Assembly: GCA_963764675.1 (NCBI GenBank)
Contig: CAVXTQ010000009.1
Location: 15,738-79,737 of the forward strand
DNA: 64,000 bases
Direction of reading: 5' to 3'
Origin: Acidiferrum sp963764675
GTDB lineage: Bacteria > Acidobacteriota > Terriglobia > Acidiferrales > UBA7541
Below the pieces are notes generated by a model, which searched no databases, had not been told where the DNA came from, and was given only the letters and a program-made list of their open reading frames with translations. Shown here piece by piece: positions 1-8,736 of the stretch. Within the stretch, counting starts at the first letter, position 1. Each line of letters starts with the position of its first letter. Position numbers and translations under genes: made by a program.

Positions 1-2
1 CG

Positions 3-1895
3 CTGGCGAAAGAGTCGATCCGCGTCTTGGCGGTGGGCGACCTTGACGCCAAGGCGGCGAAGGCCACGAAGACGTTTTACGACCGGCGCATAAATCCGAT
101 GCTGACGCCGGTCACGGTCGATCCGTCCCACCCGTTTCCCCACGTCTTGAACAAGGCCCTGTGCATCGCATTTCTCTTGCGGCGCCGCCGCGGTGGCAAC
201 GGCAAGCCGTATTTCGGAGTCGTCACCGTACCGCGCGCTCTTCCTCGGTTGCTGCGAGTGCCCGCAGACAAGCATGGCATTCACTACGTCTTTCTCCAGG
301 ACATTATTTCCACCTACGCGTCGAAGCTCTATCGCGGCTACGAGATTCTGGCCTCGGCTGCATTCCGAATTACACGCAACAGTAACTTGTACCTGGAAGA
401 AGAAGAAACGCGCAGCTTGCTGGAGGCCATCGACTCGCAAGTCGCGCTGCGGCGCAAAGGCGTTGCAGTTCGGCTTGAGATTGAAGACGGGGCGCACCCG
501 GACATCATCGAGCGCCTGGTATCCACCTTCGAGCTGGACGACAGCCTGGTGTTCCGCGTCCGCGGGCCCGTGAATCTTCAGCGGTTATTCCACGTGTATG
601 AAGAGACCCCACGGCCGGACCTGAAGTATCCGCCCTTTGTACCGCGCCAAGTGCGCGTCGGGCATGACGCGGACTCGATGTTTGACGTCATCCGCCGTCA
701 AGATGTCTTGCTGCACCACCCGTACGAGTCGTACGACACTGTCGTCAACTTTCTGCGGACCGCCAGCCACGATCCGCGCGTGCTTTCCATGAAGCAGACG
801 CTGTATCGCACCAACGCCGATTCACCGGTTGCAGAGGCGCTACTCGAAGCGGCAGGCAAAAAGGAGGTAACGGTGGTGGTCGAGCTCAAGGCGAGCTTCG
901 ACGAGGCCACGAACATTCGCTGGGCGCGCAGCTTTGAAGACGCTGGAGTGCAGGTCTTCCATGGCGTCGTCGGATTGAAGACCCACGCGAAACTCTCGCT
1001 GGTGGTCCGCAACGATCCCGACGGGAAAATCCGCCGTTACGCGCATCTCGGCACCGGAAACTACAATCCATCGACGGCGCGCTTCTACAGCGACCTCAGC
1101 CTGCTGACCAGCGACGAAGCCATCACCTCGGCGGTCCATGACGTTTTCAATTACTTGACCGCCTATTCCGAGCAGGCGCACTATAAGCCGCTGCTGGTGG
1201 CGCCGCGCGAGCTGGCCAAAGGGTGCCTCGCGTTGATCGACCGCGAGGCCCGGCATGCGCGCCGTGGTCGGCCCGCGCGCATGATCATCAAGATGAATGC
1301 GGTGGTCGATCCGCCGATCATTCAGGCGCTTTATCGCGCTTCGCAGGCAGGCGTGGAGATCGATTTGATCGTGCGCGGCCAGTGCGCGCTGGTTCCCGGC
1401 GTCCGCGGCTTGAGCAGCCGGATTCGCGTGCGCAGCATCGTCGGGCGGTTCCTGGAGCACAGCCGGATGTATTACTTCGAAAATGGCGGCAAGCCTGAGA
1501 TTTACCTGGGCAGCGCGGATTGGATGCAGCGCAACCTTTACGAACGCGTCGAGGTGTTGTTTCCTCTGAAGGATCCGCAGCTTTGCCAGCGGGTGTGCAC
1601 GGAGATTCTGTCGGCGTACTTGGCCGATACGCGCAAGGCGCGAATCCTAGGGTCCGACGGGACTTATTCCCGCCCACGCGCAGTACGCAACAGTCGTAAT
1701 GGGCACGGCTTTTCCGTGCAGGAGCATCTGATGCGCGTCGCCGCAGACAGCAGTAGCGATTATCCGCGCACTCCGGCACTGTCCACGCCGAGGGCCACAC
1801 CGCTGGTCGCTTATACTGCTCGTGACGTGAAGGCCGGCCCCGTTATCCCCTCGGACGAATCTGACACGCAGGAATCCACAAATGCAGCCGTATGA
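3..1895 (+). CDS. ppk1: Polyphosphate kinase 1, 5'-truncated by the window edge
   Basis: Catalyses reversible transfer of the ATP gamma-phosphate to polyphosphate. The frame is open to the left edge, so roughly the first 60-80 residues of a normal ~690-residue protein lie outside the window. The phospholipase-D-like catalytic half is intact: GLKTHAKLSL near base 980 carries the histidine expected to be phosphorylated, and FLEHSRMYYF near base 1450 carries the second conserved histidine. Other PPK1 signatures visible are SMKQTLYR, ELKASFDEA and GTGNYNP. The last ~70 residues are less conserved and Ser/Arg-rich. The stop codon overlaps the start of the transhydrogenase gene by 14 bases, which suggests translational coupling. 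Family assignment is firm; the true start is not visible. Confidence 0.95.
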   Translation: MAKESIRVLAVGDLDAKAAKATKTFYDRRINPMLTPVTVDPSHPFPHVLNKALCIAFLLRRRRGGNGKPYFGVVTVPRALPRLLRVPADKHGIHYVFLQDIISTYASKLYRGYEILASAAFRITRNSNLYLEEEETRSLLEAIDSQVALRRKGVAVRLEIEDGAHPDIIERLVSTFELDDSLVFRVRGPVNLQRLFHVYEETPRPDLKYPPFVPRQVRVGHDADSMFDVIRRQDVLLHHPYESYDTVVNFLRTASHDPRVLSMKQTLYRTNADSPVAEALLEAAGKKEVTVVVELKASFDEATNIRWARSFEDAGVQVFHGVVGLKTHAKLSLVVRNDPDGKIRRYAHLGTGNYNPSTARFYSDLSLLTSDEAITSAVHDVFNYLTAYSEQAHYKPLLVAPRELAKGCLALIDREARHARRGRPARMIIKMNAVVDPPIIQALYRASQAGVEIDLIVRGQCALVPGVRGLSSRIRVRSIVGRFLEHSRMYYFENGGKPEIYLGSADWMQRNLYERVEVLFPLKDPQLCQRVCTEILSAYLADTRKARILGSDGTYSRPRAVRNSRNGHGFSVQEHLMRVAADSSSDYPRTPALSTPRATPLVAYTARDVKAGPVIPSDESDTQESTNAAV

Positions 1896-3264
1896 GCTAG
1901 TCGTGATTGGTTCAGGTCCCGGCGGGCAGCGCGCCGCCATCCAGGCGGCGAAAACCGGGAAGCGTGTTGCCATAGTCGAAAAGGGGATGGCCGTCGGCGG
2001 CGTCTGCATCAATACCGGCACGATTCCCAGCAAGACCATGCGCGAGGCCGTCCTCCATCTGTCCGGGTTCTACGATCAGAAATTTTACGGATCGAACTAT
2101 CACGGCAAAGACCAGGTCACCATGGGGGACCTCAATTTCCGCGTGCAACGGGTCATCGAAAACGAGGTTTCCGTCGTCCAGGACCAGCTCAAGCGCAATG
2201 GCGTCGATCTGGTTCAAGGCCTGGCCAAATTCATGGATCCGCATCACATTCGCGTGGAGAACAACACCGGCTTCAGCGAACTCGAAGCGGAATTCGTGAT
2301 CCTGGCGACGGGCACGAAGCCTGCTGCCAATCCCAAAGTTCCGATCAACGGACGCAACATTATCAATAGCGATCAGATTCTGACCATGCCGACGGTTCCG
2401 AGGACCCTCATCGTCGTAGGTGGCGGGGTCATCGGCGTAGAGTACGCCTGCATGTTCGCCACGCTGGGCGTGCGTGTGATCATCGTGGAAAAGCGGCCGC
2501 GGCTGCTGGAATTTGCCGACACCGAAATGGTGGAAGCGCTCAGCTATCACATGCGCGACCGCCGCGCCACCATGCGCCTTAATGAAGAGGTCGAGAGCGT
2601 CGAGGAATTGCCCGATGGAAAAGTTGCGGCTAACCTCGTCAGCAAGAAACGCATCATCGCCGATGCTCTTCTCTATGCCGTCGGCCGCGCCGGCAACATC
2701 GACGCGTTGGACCTGCCCGCCGCGGGATTGCAAGCCGACGATCGCGGGCGCATCAAAGTGGACGCCGACTTCCGAACGTCGCAGTCCCACATCTTCGCCG
2801 TTGGGGACGTTATCGGTTTTCCGAGCCTGGCTTCCGTGTCAATGGAGCAGGGACGCGTCGCCGCCGCGCGCGCTTTCGGCTTGGATGTGCACAGCGATCC
2901 CGCCGGCTATCCCTACGGGATTTACACCATTCCGCAGATCTCGTTTATCGGGAAGACGGAAGAGCAGCTTACCGATGCCGATGTGCCCTACGAAGTGGGC
3001 GTGGCGTATTACCGGGAGATCGCTCGCGGGCAGATCAGCGGGCATACCGACGGCCGGCTCAAGCTCTTGTTTCACCGTGAAACCCTGGAGCTGCTCGGAG
3101 TGCACATTTTTGGCGAAGACGCCGCCGAACTGCTGCATATCGGCCAGGCGGTTTTGTTGCTCAAGGGCACAGTGAGCTACTTCAAGAACACCGTCTTCAA
3201 TTATCCCACCCTTGCAGAATGCTATAAGACCGCTGCGTTCAACGGCCTGAACCGGCTCAGCTGA
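1882..3264 (+). CDS. sthA: Soluble pyridine nucleotide transhydrogenase (Si-specific)
   Basis: A 460-residue cytoplasmic flavoprotein that equilibrates NADH and NADPH. The N-terminus has the FAD-binding GSGPGG motif (residues 10-15), followed by GGVCINTGTIPSKT. In dihydrolipoamide dehydrogenases this site has two redox cysteines; here the second is replaced by Thr, as in SthA proteins, which lack the disulfide. A second Rossmann motif (GGGVIGVEYA) binds the nicotinamide nucleotide. The C-terminal dimerisation domain runs to the end, and the length matches E. coli SthA (466). It starts inside the end of ppk1, so the two are probably co-translated. Mercuric reductase and lipoamide dehydrogenase are less likely because of the missing cysteine. 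Confidence 0.93.
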   Translation: MQPYELVVIGSGPGGQRAAIQAAKTGKRVAIVEKGMAVGGVCINTGTIPSKTMREAVLHLSGFYDQKFYGSNYHGKDQVTMGDLNFRVQRVIENEVSVVQDQLKRNGVDLVQGLAKFMDPHHIRVENNTGFSELEAEFVILATGTKPAANPKVPINGRNIINSDQILTMPTVPRTLIVVGGGVIGVEYACMFATLGVRVIIVEKRPRLLEFADTEMVEALSYHMRDRRATMRLNEEVESVEELPDGKVAANLVSKKRIIADALLYAVGRAGNIDALDLPAAGLQADDRGRIKVDADFRTSQSHIFAVGDVIGFPSLASVSMEQGRVAAARAFGLDVHSDPAGYPYGIYTIPQISFIGKTEEQLTDADVPYEVGVAYYREIARGQISGHTDGRLKLLFHRETLELLGVHIFGEDAAELLHIGQAVLLLKGTVSYFKNTVFNYPTLAECYKTAAFNGLNRLS

Positions 3265-3270
3265 AATAAT

Positions 3271-3522
3271 TCACCGCTCGCGGTCCTCGCGAATCATGTC
3301 CACCGAAGATGCGACCGATGCTGGCGAGGAGTTTTTTGTGAAATTTAGACTAAGGAGCTTGCGAGCGGCCTTCTTACGCGCTTTGAGCTCTTTCTCCGTG
3401 GGGATGTGGCTTTCGAGTAGAATCAAAACCTCGGCGGCAATGGAGCGGTGCTGGCTGCGGGCGCGTTTGCGGAGCGCTTCGTAACGATCGTCAGGAATGT
3501 TTTCGACGTAAAGTGTCGCCAT
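3271..3522 (-). CDS. FitA/VapB-like ribbon-helix-helix antitoxin, apparently without toxin
   Basis: An 83-residue protein. The first ~40 residues (MATLYVENIPDD, then RARSQHRSIAAEVLILLE) follow the Arc/FitA pattern: a DNA-binding beta strand followed by two helices. The C-terminus is basic and then polar, where VapB/FitA antitoxins normally carry a toxin-neutralising tail. Such genes usually precede a PIN-domain VapC toxin, but downstream on this strand there is only the convergent end of sthA six bases away, so no toxin is encoded here. The start ATG lies just after a CCTAGG-containing palindrome that could be its own operator. It may be an orphan regulator or the remnant of a toxin-antitoxin pair. 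Confidence 0.7.
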   Translation of the reverse strand: MATLYVENIPDDRYEALRKRARSQHRSIAAEVLILLESHIPTEKELKARKKAARKLLSLNFTKNSSPASVASSVDMIREDRER

Positions 3523-3528
3523 AGGGAA

Positions 3529-3558
3529 TTCCTAGGAAACGCATAGGACTTTCCTAGG
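3529..3558. promoter_or_regulatory. Candidate autoregulatory operator of the RHH protein
   Basis: TTCCTAGGAA (3529-3538) is a perfect palindrome, and TTCCTAGG recurs at 3551-3558. The centres are about 21 bases apart, two helical turns, and a third CCTAGG lies near 3588. This spacing is typical of cooperatively bound ribbon-helix-helix operators. The first site overlaps the probable ribosome-binding site of the antitoxin-like gene. The binding assignment is inferred. Confidence 0.45.
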
Positions 3559-3604
3559 CTGATAGCAAGGGCTGATACCACAGCAGCCTAGGGATGTTCT
3601 GTAG

Positions 3605-3624
3605 CCGCCCTCCCCAGAGGGCGG
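3605..3624. repeat. GC-rich hairpin of an interspersed palindromic element
   Basis: CCGCCCTC and GAGGGCGG form perfect 8-base arms around CCCA. They are preceded by TGTAG, which also borders the palindrome inside trmD in the opposite orientation. No T-tract follows, so it is not a normal terminator. It looks like one copy of a small dispersed repeat. Confidence 0.4.
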
Positions 3625-3724
3625 GGTTTAGACGCCAATGGTGCCCATCCCGTTCTACGAAGCTCCCGATCTCATCGGCGCGTAGCAGACACCATGCCGG
3701 GTTCCCGGGGGCCGGAGTCTTTCG

Positions 3725-3754
3725 TTGCTGGCAAAGGGGTGGACAGGCTAGAAT
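3725..3754 (+). promoter_or_regulatory. Candidate sigma-70 promoter of the rpsP operon
   Basis: TTGCTG (3725-3730), an 18-base spacer and TAGAAT (3749-3754) lie about 30 bases upstream of the rpsP start. The -10 box is good and the -35 box moderate. Confidence 0.45.
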
Positions 3755-3782
3755 GATGGGTCGGAGGACTGGCTTAGTGTTA

Positions 3783-4016
3783 ATGATTCGTCTGTCTAGG
3801 ATTGGCAAGAAGAAGAAACCGTTTTATCGCGTGGTAGTGATCGAAAAGACCCGGCCGCGGAACGGCCGCGTCGTCGAGTTGGTGGGGACGTACGACCCGC
3901 TAAAGAAGCCCGCGGAGATCAAGCTGGACGCCGAGCGCGTCAAGCATTGGCTCGGAGTTGGCGCGCAGCCCAGCGACACGGTGCGCAGCTTCATTCGCCT
4001 GCAAAAGATTGCTTAG
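3783..4016 (+). CDS. rpsP: 30S ribosomal protein S16
   Basis: A 77-residue protein starting MIRLSRIGKKKKPFYRVVV, the highly conserved S16 N-terminus, with a typical length of about 80. The open frame extends further upstream, but that part shows no S16 similarity, so the ATG at 3783 is chosen. It is the first gene of the conserved rpsP-khpA-rimM-trmD-rplS order, here interrupted further downstream. Confidence 0.96.
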   Translation: MIRLSRIGKKKKPFYRVVVIEKTRPRNGRVVELVGTYDPLKKPAEIKLDAERVKHWLGVGAQPSDTVRSFIRLQKIA

Positions 4017-4187
4017 CCGTAGCGTGCCCGCCCACTGATCTCGGTGTAACCGGGATCCGACGCGAGCGAGTTTCACCGCACCCTCTACCTGGCCAGGGGC
4101 GTCTTTTTCGGAGTCTGAGGCCTAAGGTATATGTGCTGGTTACCGAAAACTCGCGTTCGTCGAGGTACCCCATGAAAGAGCTGCCCC

Positions 4188-4421
4188 ATGAAAGAACTGG
4201 TTGAATCCATCGCCAGGGCCCTCGTGGACCATCCCGATGACGTGCAGGTGAAGTCCATCGAGGGCGCGCAAGCGACCATCCTGGAGCTGCGCGTTCATCC
4301 CGAAGACCTCGGCAAAGTGATTGGGCGCCAGGGCCGCACCGCCAAGGCGGTGCGCACGCTGCTGGGCGCGGCGGGCGTGAAGGTCCACAAACGCTTTACG
4401 CTCGAGATCCTGGAAGATTGA
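4188..4421 (+). CDS. khpA: KH-domain RNA-binding protein KhpA (YlqC family)
   Basis: A 77-residue single KH domain. VIGRQGRTAKAVRTLL carries the GxxG loop (GRQG) that contacts RNA, and the C-terminus HKRFTLEILED is typical of the family. It lies between rpsP and rimM, its usual position in many phyla. In other bacteria KhpA works with KhpB in RNA-level control of division and envelope growth. A near-duplicate of the start region (ATGAAAGAGCTGCCCC, then ATGAAAGAACTGG) occurs directly upstream; only the second ATG is in the KH frame. Confidence 0.92.
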   Translation: MKELVESIARALVDHPDDVQVKSIEGAQATILELRVHPEDLGKVIGRQGRTAKAVRTLLGAAGVKVHKRFTLEILED

Positions 4422-4470
4422 GCCGCTCTACGGCTATGCTTGCGACGGACCCCCTGGGTCGCCTACACCA

Positions 4471-5076
4471 TTGACTCTCGAACCTCAACGCTGGATCGCA
4501 CTCGCGCATATCCTTCGTCCCCGCGGCAATAAAGGCGAGGTTGCCGTGGAGCTCCTCACCGATTACCCAGAACGCCTGTCGCGCATCCGCGAGGTCTTTC
4601 TGGGGGATGGCAGCGAAGGAGCTGAGCCGCGCCGCGTTACCATCAAGACCTTCTGGGTCAGCGAGAACCACCGTGGTCAGGGTGTGTTTCACTTCGAGGG
4701 TTGCTCGTCGATTTCAGAGGCCGAGAAATTCCGCGGGCTCCACGTCTTGTTGCCTTTCGAGCAGCGCGTTTCGCTGCCTACGGGTCACTACTTCGTTTCC
4801 GATCTCATTGGATGTTCCGTATTTGAAGCTCCGAAGGAAGCGTCAGCCTATTCTTCCTCGCCGTGTTCCCTCGCGACGGCTCCGGCACTACTCGGCGTCG
4901 TCAGCGACGTCCAGCTCACCGGGGAAAAGGTTTCCGGCACACCCTTCCTCGCCGTCGCCACACAAAACGGTGAATTGCTGATTCCCCTTGCCGAGGACAT
5001 CTGCACCCGCATCGATACCACCGCGCGACGCATTGATGTGACCCTGCCCGAGGGTCTGCGCAATTTGAACGAATGA
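4471..5076 (+). CDS. rimM: 16S rRNA-processing protein RimM
   Basis: A 201-residue 30S maturation factor that binds S19 and assists 3'-domain assembly. The N-terminal beta-barrel starts with RWIALAHILRPRGNKGEVAVE and includes LTDYPERL; the C-terminal PRC-barrel has YFVSDLIGC and PFLAV with LLIPLAEDIC near the end. It appears to start at TTG, because no ATG or GTG fits the alignment. A ~15-residue low-complexity stretch (AYSSSPCSLATAP) sits in the linker between the two barrels. It is the last gene of this run before the reverse-strand GH44 gene separates it from trmD. Confidence 0.93.
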   Translation: MTLEPQRWIALAHILRPRGNKGEVAVELLTDYPERLSRIREVFLGDGSEGAEPRRVTIKTFWVSENHRGQGVFHFEGCSSISEAEKFRGLHVLLPFEQRVSLPTGHYFVSDLIGCSVFEAPKEASAYSSSPCSLATAPALLGVVSDVQLTGEKVSGTPFLAVATQNGELLIPLAEDICTRIDTTARRIDVTLPEGLRNLNE

Positions 5077-5091
5077 ACCGCTCTTGGTGGG

Positions 5092-5109
5092 ACAGGCATT
5101 CCCGCCTGT
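5092..5109. repeat. Short palindromic repeat (ACAGGC...GCCTGT)
   Basis: ACAGGC, a 6-base ATTCCC loop and GCCTGT lie in the 44-base gap between the converging ends of rimM and the GH44 gene, inside the phrase GTGGGACAGGCATTCCCGCC. From general knowledge this resembles dispersed palindromes seen in acidobacterial intergenic DNA. It could also mark the ends of the two converging transcripts. Confidence 0.4.
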
Positions 5110-5120
5110 GGTACTAGGCG

Positions 5121-7658
5121 CTAGTGAATATCAAGCGTCGTAACGCTGAGCGCAGGCAGCGTGATGGTAAGGGACGCGCCGGAAGCAGGAAGGGTCCCCG
5201 CCGAAACGGGTTGGACTGGCGTTCCCCCGGTCACCTGAGATTGGGCGGAGGCTGCCGTCATTTGGTAAAGGTGAGCGGTTCCGGAGAGAGCTTGCCCGGT
5301 GATCGTGGTGACTTGTGCGGAAGTAGAGCGATTGATGGCCACGAACACGATCCGGCCAGCCGTGTTGCTGTCCGAGCTGGCGTAAACCACGACATTTTGT
5401 ACATTGCTTGAGGTTGCTTGGAGTGAAGTGCCGCCGAAGCTGGCGGTGGCCCCGTCGAAACCCCGGAAGGCGCGGAAGCCCGCCAGAGAGTACGAATACG
5501 TACCGTTCGGGGGCCAGAAGCTGGCAGCGAAGACTCCCTGCGTGCCAAAGATGCCGAGGTTGTCAGCCTGGGCGATGGTTCCCGCGATGTGATTCTGCCC
5601 GCCGCTTTCGTATTCGCTGATGGAGATCTTCATGCCAGGATTTTCTGCGTTGATCTTGGCTTGCAGGCGGCCGAGGATGTTGATGGGCGTGCTGCCAAGC
5701 TCTTGATAAATCCACGGATTGCTGTTGCCCGCGTCCGTGAACGTGGGATCCCACAAGTTTCGCGGGCTCTGCACGATCAGCTGAACCTGCGCGTCGGTTA
5801 AGGTCGCGCCGGTAAGGTCGAGCACACGCGTTCCGTTCGAATCATAGTCCTCTGCATACCAATGGAAGTCGTAGATATCCACTAAGGGCTTCCCATATGT
5901 GGTCGACGCGGTCTTGATCGCTTGAAGATACTTGTCAGGGAACCAGTTCGAACCGCTAGGCGTAGCGCTTAGTTCTCCCTGCCAGTTGTAGATCCCTTGA
6001 AATCCGTAGTGCACCGGCCCAAAGATCAGCGCGTTGGGGAATTGATCCTTGATGGCCTTCGTCAGGTTGATGGTCTTGGTGATGTAGTTGTCTGACGTGA
6101 CGGGAGTGGGTCCCTGAACCTCGAGGTGCGTGGAGTTCCAGAGTTCCGGCTCATTGTCGAGACTGAGGAACGTCGGGTGCGTGGGACTTGTGCCGAAAAT
6201 TCCGGGAAGCTTTTGGTCGAGGGTCCAAACGAATTCGTCCATATAAACGTTGGCGTCGGTGGTGACCGGGGTGATGGTGAACGGAACTGCGGAAGCAGTG
6301 CTTTTCTTGTCGACCACCGTCTTGAAGCGCGTCAAGTCTGGAGGGCTGGCAACACTGACCGGGCCGCTCTCGTCGGCGGAAACCAGGCCTTGGAGTTGCA
6401 CGGTCACGAGACTTGCCAGACCTGCGCTTTGATCGGCGGCGATGAAGCCGCGGACCGCTTCGGCCGGAACAGTGCTGCTGCTCAGGTAATCATCGCTTTC
6501 GTAGAGGTAATCGCTGCCGGCGTTCGAAGCGTCGGTCTCCCAGTTGTAGGCGGTCCAGCGATTGCCCCCATCGCGATCGAACGTGAGCAGCGGCGAAGGA
6601 TCGGTGTTGCCAGAATAAAAATTAGTGCCGTAGATGTAGGGCGAGATCGCCTTGGTCTTGGTAGGATCGATGGTGATCGTGACATCGACGGGCGTGTTCG
6701 CCGGTGTGGCGCTGGCTTGCGCAGAATTCGCACTCTCACCAACGGAATTGAGCGCGGAGACAACGTAGAAATACGTCGTGCCGTTAGTGAGACCCGTATC
6801 GGTGAAACTTGCCGCGGTCGGCGCGGCGATTTGCGTGTACGGGCCGCCGGTAGTAGTGCTGTGTTTAACGTGATAGCTGGCCGCGCCGGACGTGGCGGTC
6901 CAGGTGAGAGCGATTTGCGCGTTGCCCGCCGTGGCCGTAAGGCCGCTAGGTGTCGCAGGGGGCTGCGTGGGAGCGGCAGGCGTGGCGCTGGTCTGCGTGG
7001 AGTTGGCGCTCTCTCCGGTGGAATTCACCGCGGAGACGACGTAGAAATACGTGATGCCATTGGCGAGGCCGGTGTCGATGAAGTTCGTTGCAGTTGGTGA
7101 CGAGATTTTCGTGTACGGACCGCCGGATGTGGTGCTGCGCTTCACGTTGTAACTCGTTGCGGTCGCGCTGGCGCTCCAACTCAGGCTGACTTGCGCGTTG
7201 CCGGCGGTAGCCATGAGCGCAGTGGGCACGGCAGGGGCTTGTGCCGGGGCAGCGGGCTTGGCACTGGCTTCGGAAGAGTTGGCGCTTTCGCCTGCGGAGT
7301 TGACCGCGGAGACGACGTAGAAGTAGGTGGTGCCGATGGTGAGGCCGGTGTCGGCGAACGTGGCCGTGGTTGGTGCGGAGACTTGTGTGTAGGGACCGCC
7401 GGTCGTCGTTGCGCGCTTCACATGATAGCTGGTGGCGTTGGTGCTAGCGGTCCAGGCCAAGCTGACTTGGGCATTTCCGGCCGTCGCCACCAGGCCGCTG
7501 GGGATGGCAGGCGTCGTGGCACCGCTCGGATTCGATCCGCCTCCCGGGTTGGAACTGCCGCCGACGCCGGCGCCACCTGCGCAGCCTGCAAGACCAACAC
7601 AAAAAAAACAGCAAAGCAGGAACACCAGGGTCTGTTTGGCCCGGAGCAAAGGCGTCAT
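5121..7658 (-). CDS. Secreted lipoprotein with three fibronectin III domains and a GH44 glycosidase domain
   Basis: An 845-residue protein. The N-terminus is a lipoprotein signal (LLCCFFCVGLAGC, lipobox LAGC at about residue 26) followed by a Gly/Ser linker. Three very similar fibronectin type III repeats follow (about residues 50-135, 143-228 and 235-320), each ending in TYFYVVSA(V/L)NS(A/T/V)GESANS. The rest matches glycoside hydrolase family 44: ISPYIYGTNFYSGN, a likely acid/base Glu in SLDNEPELWN (~residue 501) and a likely nucleophile Glu in ISISEYESGG (~683). GH44 enzymes act on beta-1,4 glucans such as carboxymethylcellulose and xyloglucan, so this is a candidate surface polysaccharidase. 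It is transcribed against its neighbours inside the rpsP-trmD string, which points to insertion. Confidence 0.88.
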   Translation of the reverse strand: MTPLLRAKQTLVFLLCCFFCVGLAGCAGGAGVGGSSNPGGGSNPSGATTPAIPSGLVATAGNAQVSLAWTASTNATSYHVKRATTTGGPYTQVSAPTTATFADTGLTIGTTYFYVVSAVNSAGESANSSEASAKPAAPAQAPAVPTALMATAGNAQVSLSWSASATATSYNVKRSTTSGGPYTKISSPTATNFIDTGLANGITYFYVVSAVNSTGESANSTQTSATPAAPTQPPATPSGLTATAGNAQIALTWTATSGAASYHVKHSTTTGGPYTQIAAPTAASFTDTGLTNGTTYFYVVSALNSVGESANSAQASATPANTPVDVTITIDPTKTKAISPYIYGTNFYSGNTDPSPLLTFDRDGGNRWTAYNWETDASNAGSDYLYESDDYLSSSTVPAEAVRGFIAADQSAGLASLVTVQLQGLVSADESGPVSVASPPDLTRFKTVVDKKSTASAVPFTITPVTTDANVYMDEFVWTLDQKLPGIFGTSPTHPTFLSLDNEPELWNSTHLEVQGPTPVTSDNYITKTINLTKAIKDQFPNALIFGPVHYGFQGIYNWQGELSATPSGSNWFPDKYLQAIKTASTTYGKPLVDIYDFHWYAEDYDSNGTRVLDLTGATLTDAQVQLIVQSPRNLWDPTFTDAGNSNPWIYQELGSTPINILGRLQAKINAENPGMKISISEYESGGQNHIAGTIAQADNLGIFGTQGVFAASFWPPNGTYSYSLAGFRAFRGFDGATASFGGTSLQATSSNVQNVVVYASSDSNTAGRIVFVAINRSTSAQVTTITGQALSGTAHLYQMTAASAQSQVTGGTPVQPVSAGTLPASGASLTITLPALSVTTLDIH

Positions 7659-7898
7659 AGGACGAAGTCTCCGACTCGCAAAACCTTGACTATGTTCCAG
7701 TTAGAGTAGGGAGCGGGGCGACTTTAGACAAGCTGTTCAGAAGGACAGGATTGGTTCCAGGTACCTTTTTATGCTTGAGCGGCTCAAGCATGGAAGGCTC
7801 GTTTTGAGGGGCCTGATCCCGTGGATCCTCCGCAAAAAAGCTCTTTGGGACAAAGACGCGATGGCGGGGTCTACCCCGTTTGGCTACACTGGCTTGCG

Positions 7899-8717
7899 AT
7901 GCGTTTTGACCTCATCACCATTTTTCCCGAGTTCTTCGTCGGGCCGCTGGATCATGGCATTGTGCGGCGTGCGCGGGAGACCGGGCTGATCGACGTGCAC
8001 GTGCAGGATCTGAGGGTGTTCACCAAAGACCGGCACCGGACCGTGGATGACCGGCCGTTCGGGGGCGGCGAGGGGATGGTGCTGAAGCCCGAGCCGTTGT
8101 TCGAGGCGGTCGAATCGCTGGTGGGGCACGGGTTCGGAGACGCCACCCAGCAAGCTACACCTGATCCAAAGACGGTGATCGTTCTGACGTCGGCGGCTGG
8201 AAAACTATTTCGGCAAGAGACGGCGCGGCGTTATGCGGGATTGGAACGCGTGGTTTTGATTTGCGGGAGATATGAGGGCGTTGACGAGCGGGTCGCCGAG
8301 CATCTTGCGACCGAGGAAGTCTCCATTGGGGATTTCATCCTGAGCGGGGGCGAATTGCCGGCGGCGCTTATTTTGGATGCGGTTACGCGGCTGCTGCCGG
8401 GTGCGCTTGGGAATGAGGCTTCGGCGCAGAATGAGTCGTTTAGCGAATTCGCGGAGTTGGGGAAGCACGGAAACGCGCACGGCCGGGCGGAAAGCCCGGC
8501 CCCTACAAAGGCAACGCACACGAATGACAATGGTGGCTTGCTGCTGGATTTTCCGCATTACACGCGGCCTGCAGAGTTTCGTGGTTGGGGCGTACCAGAG
8601 GTACTGATCGGCGGGAATCACGCCCAGGTGACGAAATGGAGGCGTGAGGCGGCGGTGGAGAAGACGCGGCGGAATCGTCCCGATTTGCTTTTGCCACGAG
8701 TTAGTGGCGAGATATAA
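7899..8717 (+). CDS. trmD: tRNA (guanine-N1-)-methyltransferase TrmD with an unusual linker insertion
   Basis: Methylates G37 of tRNAs using S-adenosylmethionine. The start MRFDLITIFPEFF is canonical, and the upstream extension of the frame is unrelated. Visible motifs are DDRPFGGGEGMV, LICGRYEGVDERV, IGDFILSGGELPA (SPOUT knot) and DFPHYTRPAEFRGW. Between QNESFSEF and GGLLLDF there is an extra run of about 30 residues where E. coli TrmD has none. It coincides with the disordered interdomain loop and is encoded by a palindromic repeat (8481-8501). The frame stays intact, so the enzyme is probably functional. No clear ribosome-binding site is visible; a TACACT at 7885-7890 would fit a nearly leaderless mRNA. 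Confidence 0.94.
   Translation: MRFDLITIFPEFFVGPLDHGIVRRARETGLIDVHVQDLRVFTKDRHRTVDDRPFGGGEGMVLKPEPLFEAVESLVGHGFGDATQQATPDPKTVIVLTSAAGKLFRQETARRYAGLERVVLICGRYEGVDERVAEHLATEEVSIGDFILSGGELPAALILDAVTRLLPGALGNEASAQNESFSEFAELGKHGNAHGRAESPAPTKATHTNDNGGLLLDFPHYTRPAEFRGWGVPEVLIGGNHAQVTKWRREAAVEKTRRNRPDLLLPRVSGEI
8481..8501. repeat. Palindromic repeat inserted in the trmD coding sequence
   Basis: GGCCGGGC and GCCCGGCC form perfect 8-base arms around GGAAA and are followed by CCCTACAAAG. The element is translated as part of the extra loop in TrmD. Its border CCTACA is the reverse complement of the TGTAG next to the hairpin at 3605, suggesting the same repeat family. Confidence 0.6.
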
Positions 8718-8736
8718 TTGCTGTACGTTATACGGT

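Noticed and set aside
6126..7100. Long open frame on the plus strand opposite the GH44 gene
   Set aside because: It mirrors the FN3/GH44 coding region, is Arg/Gly-rich and has no domain; it is an antisense shadow in GC-rich DNA.
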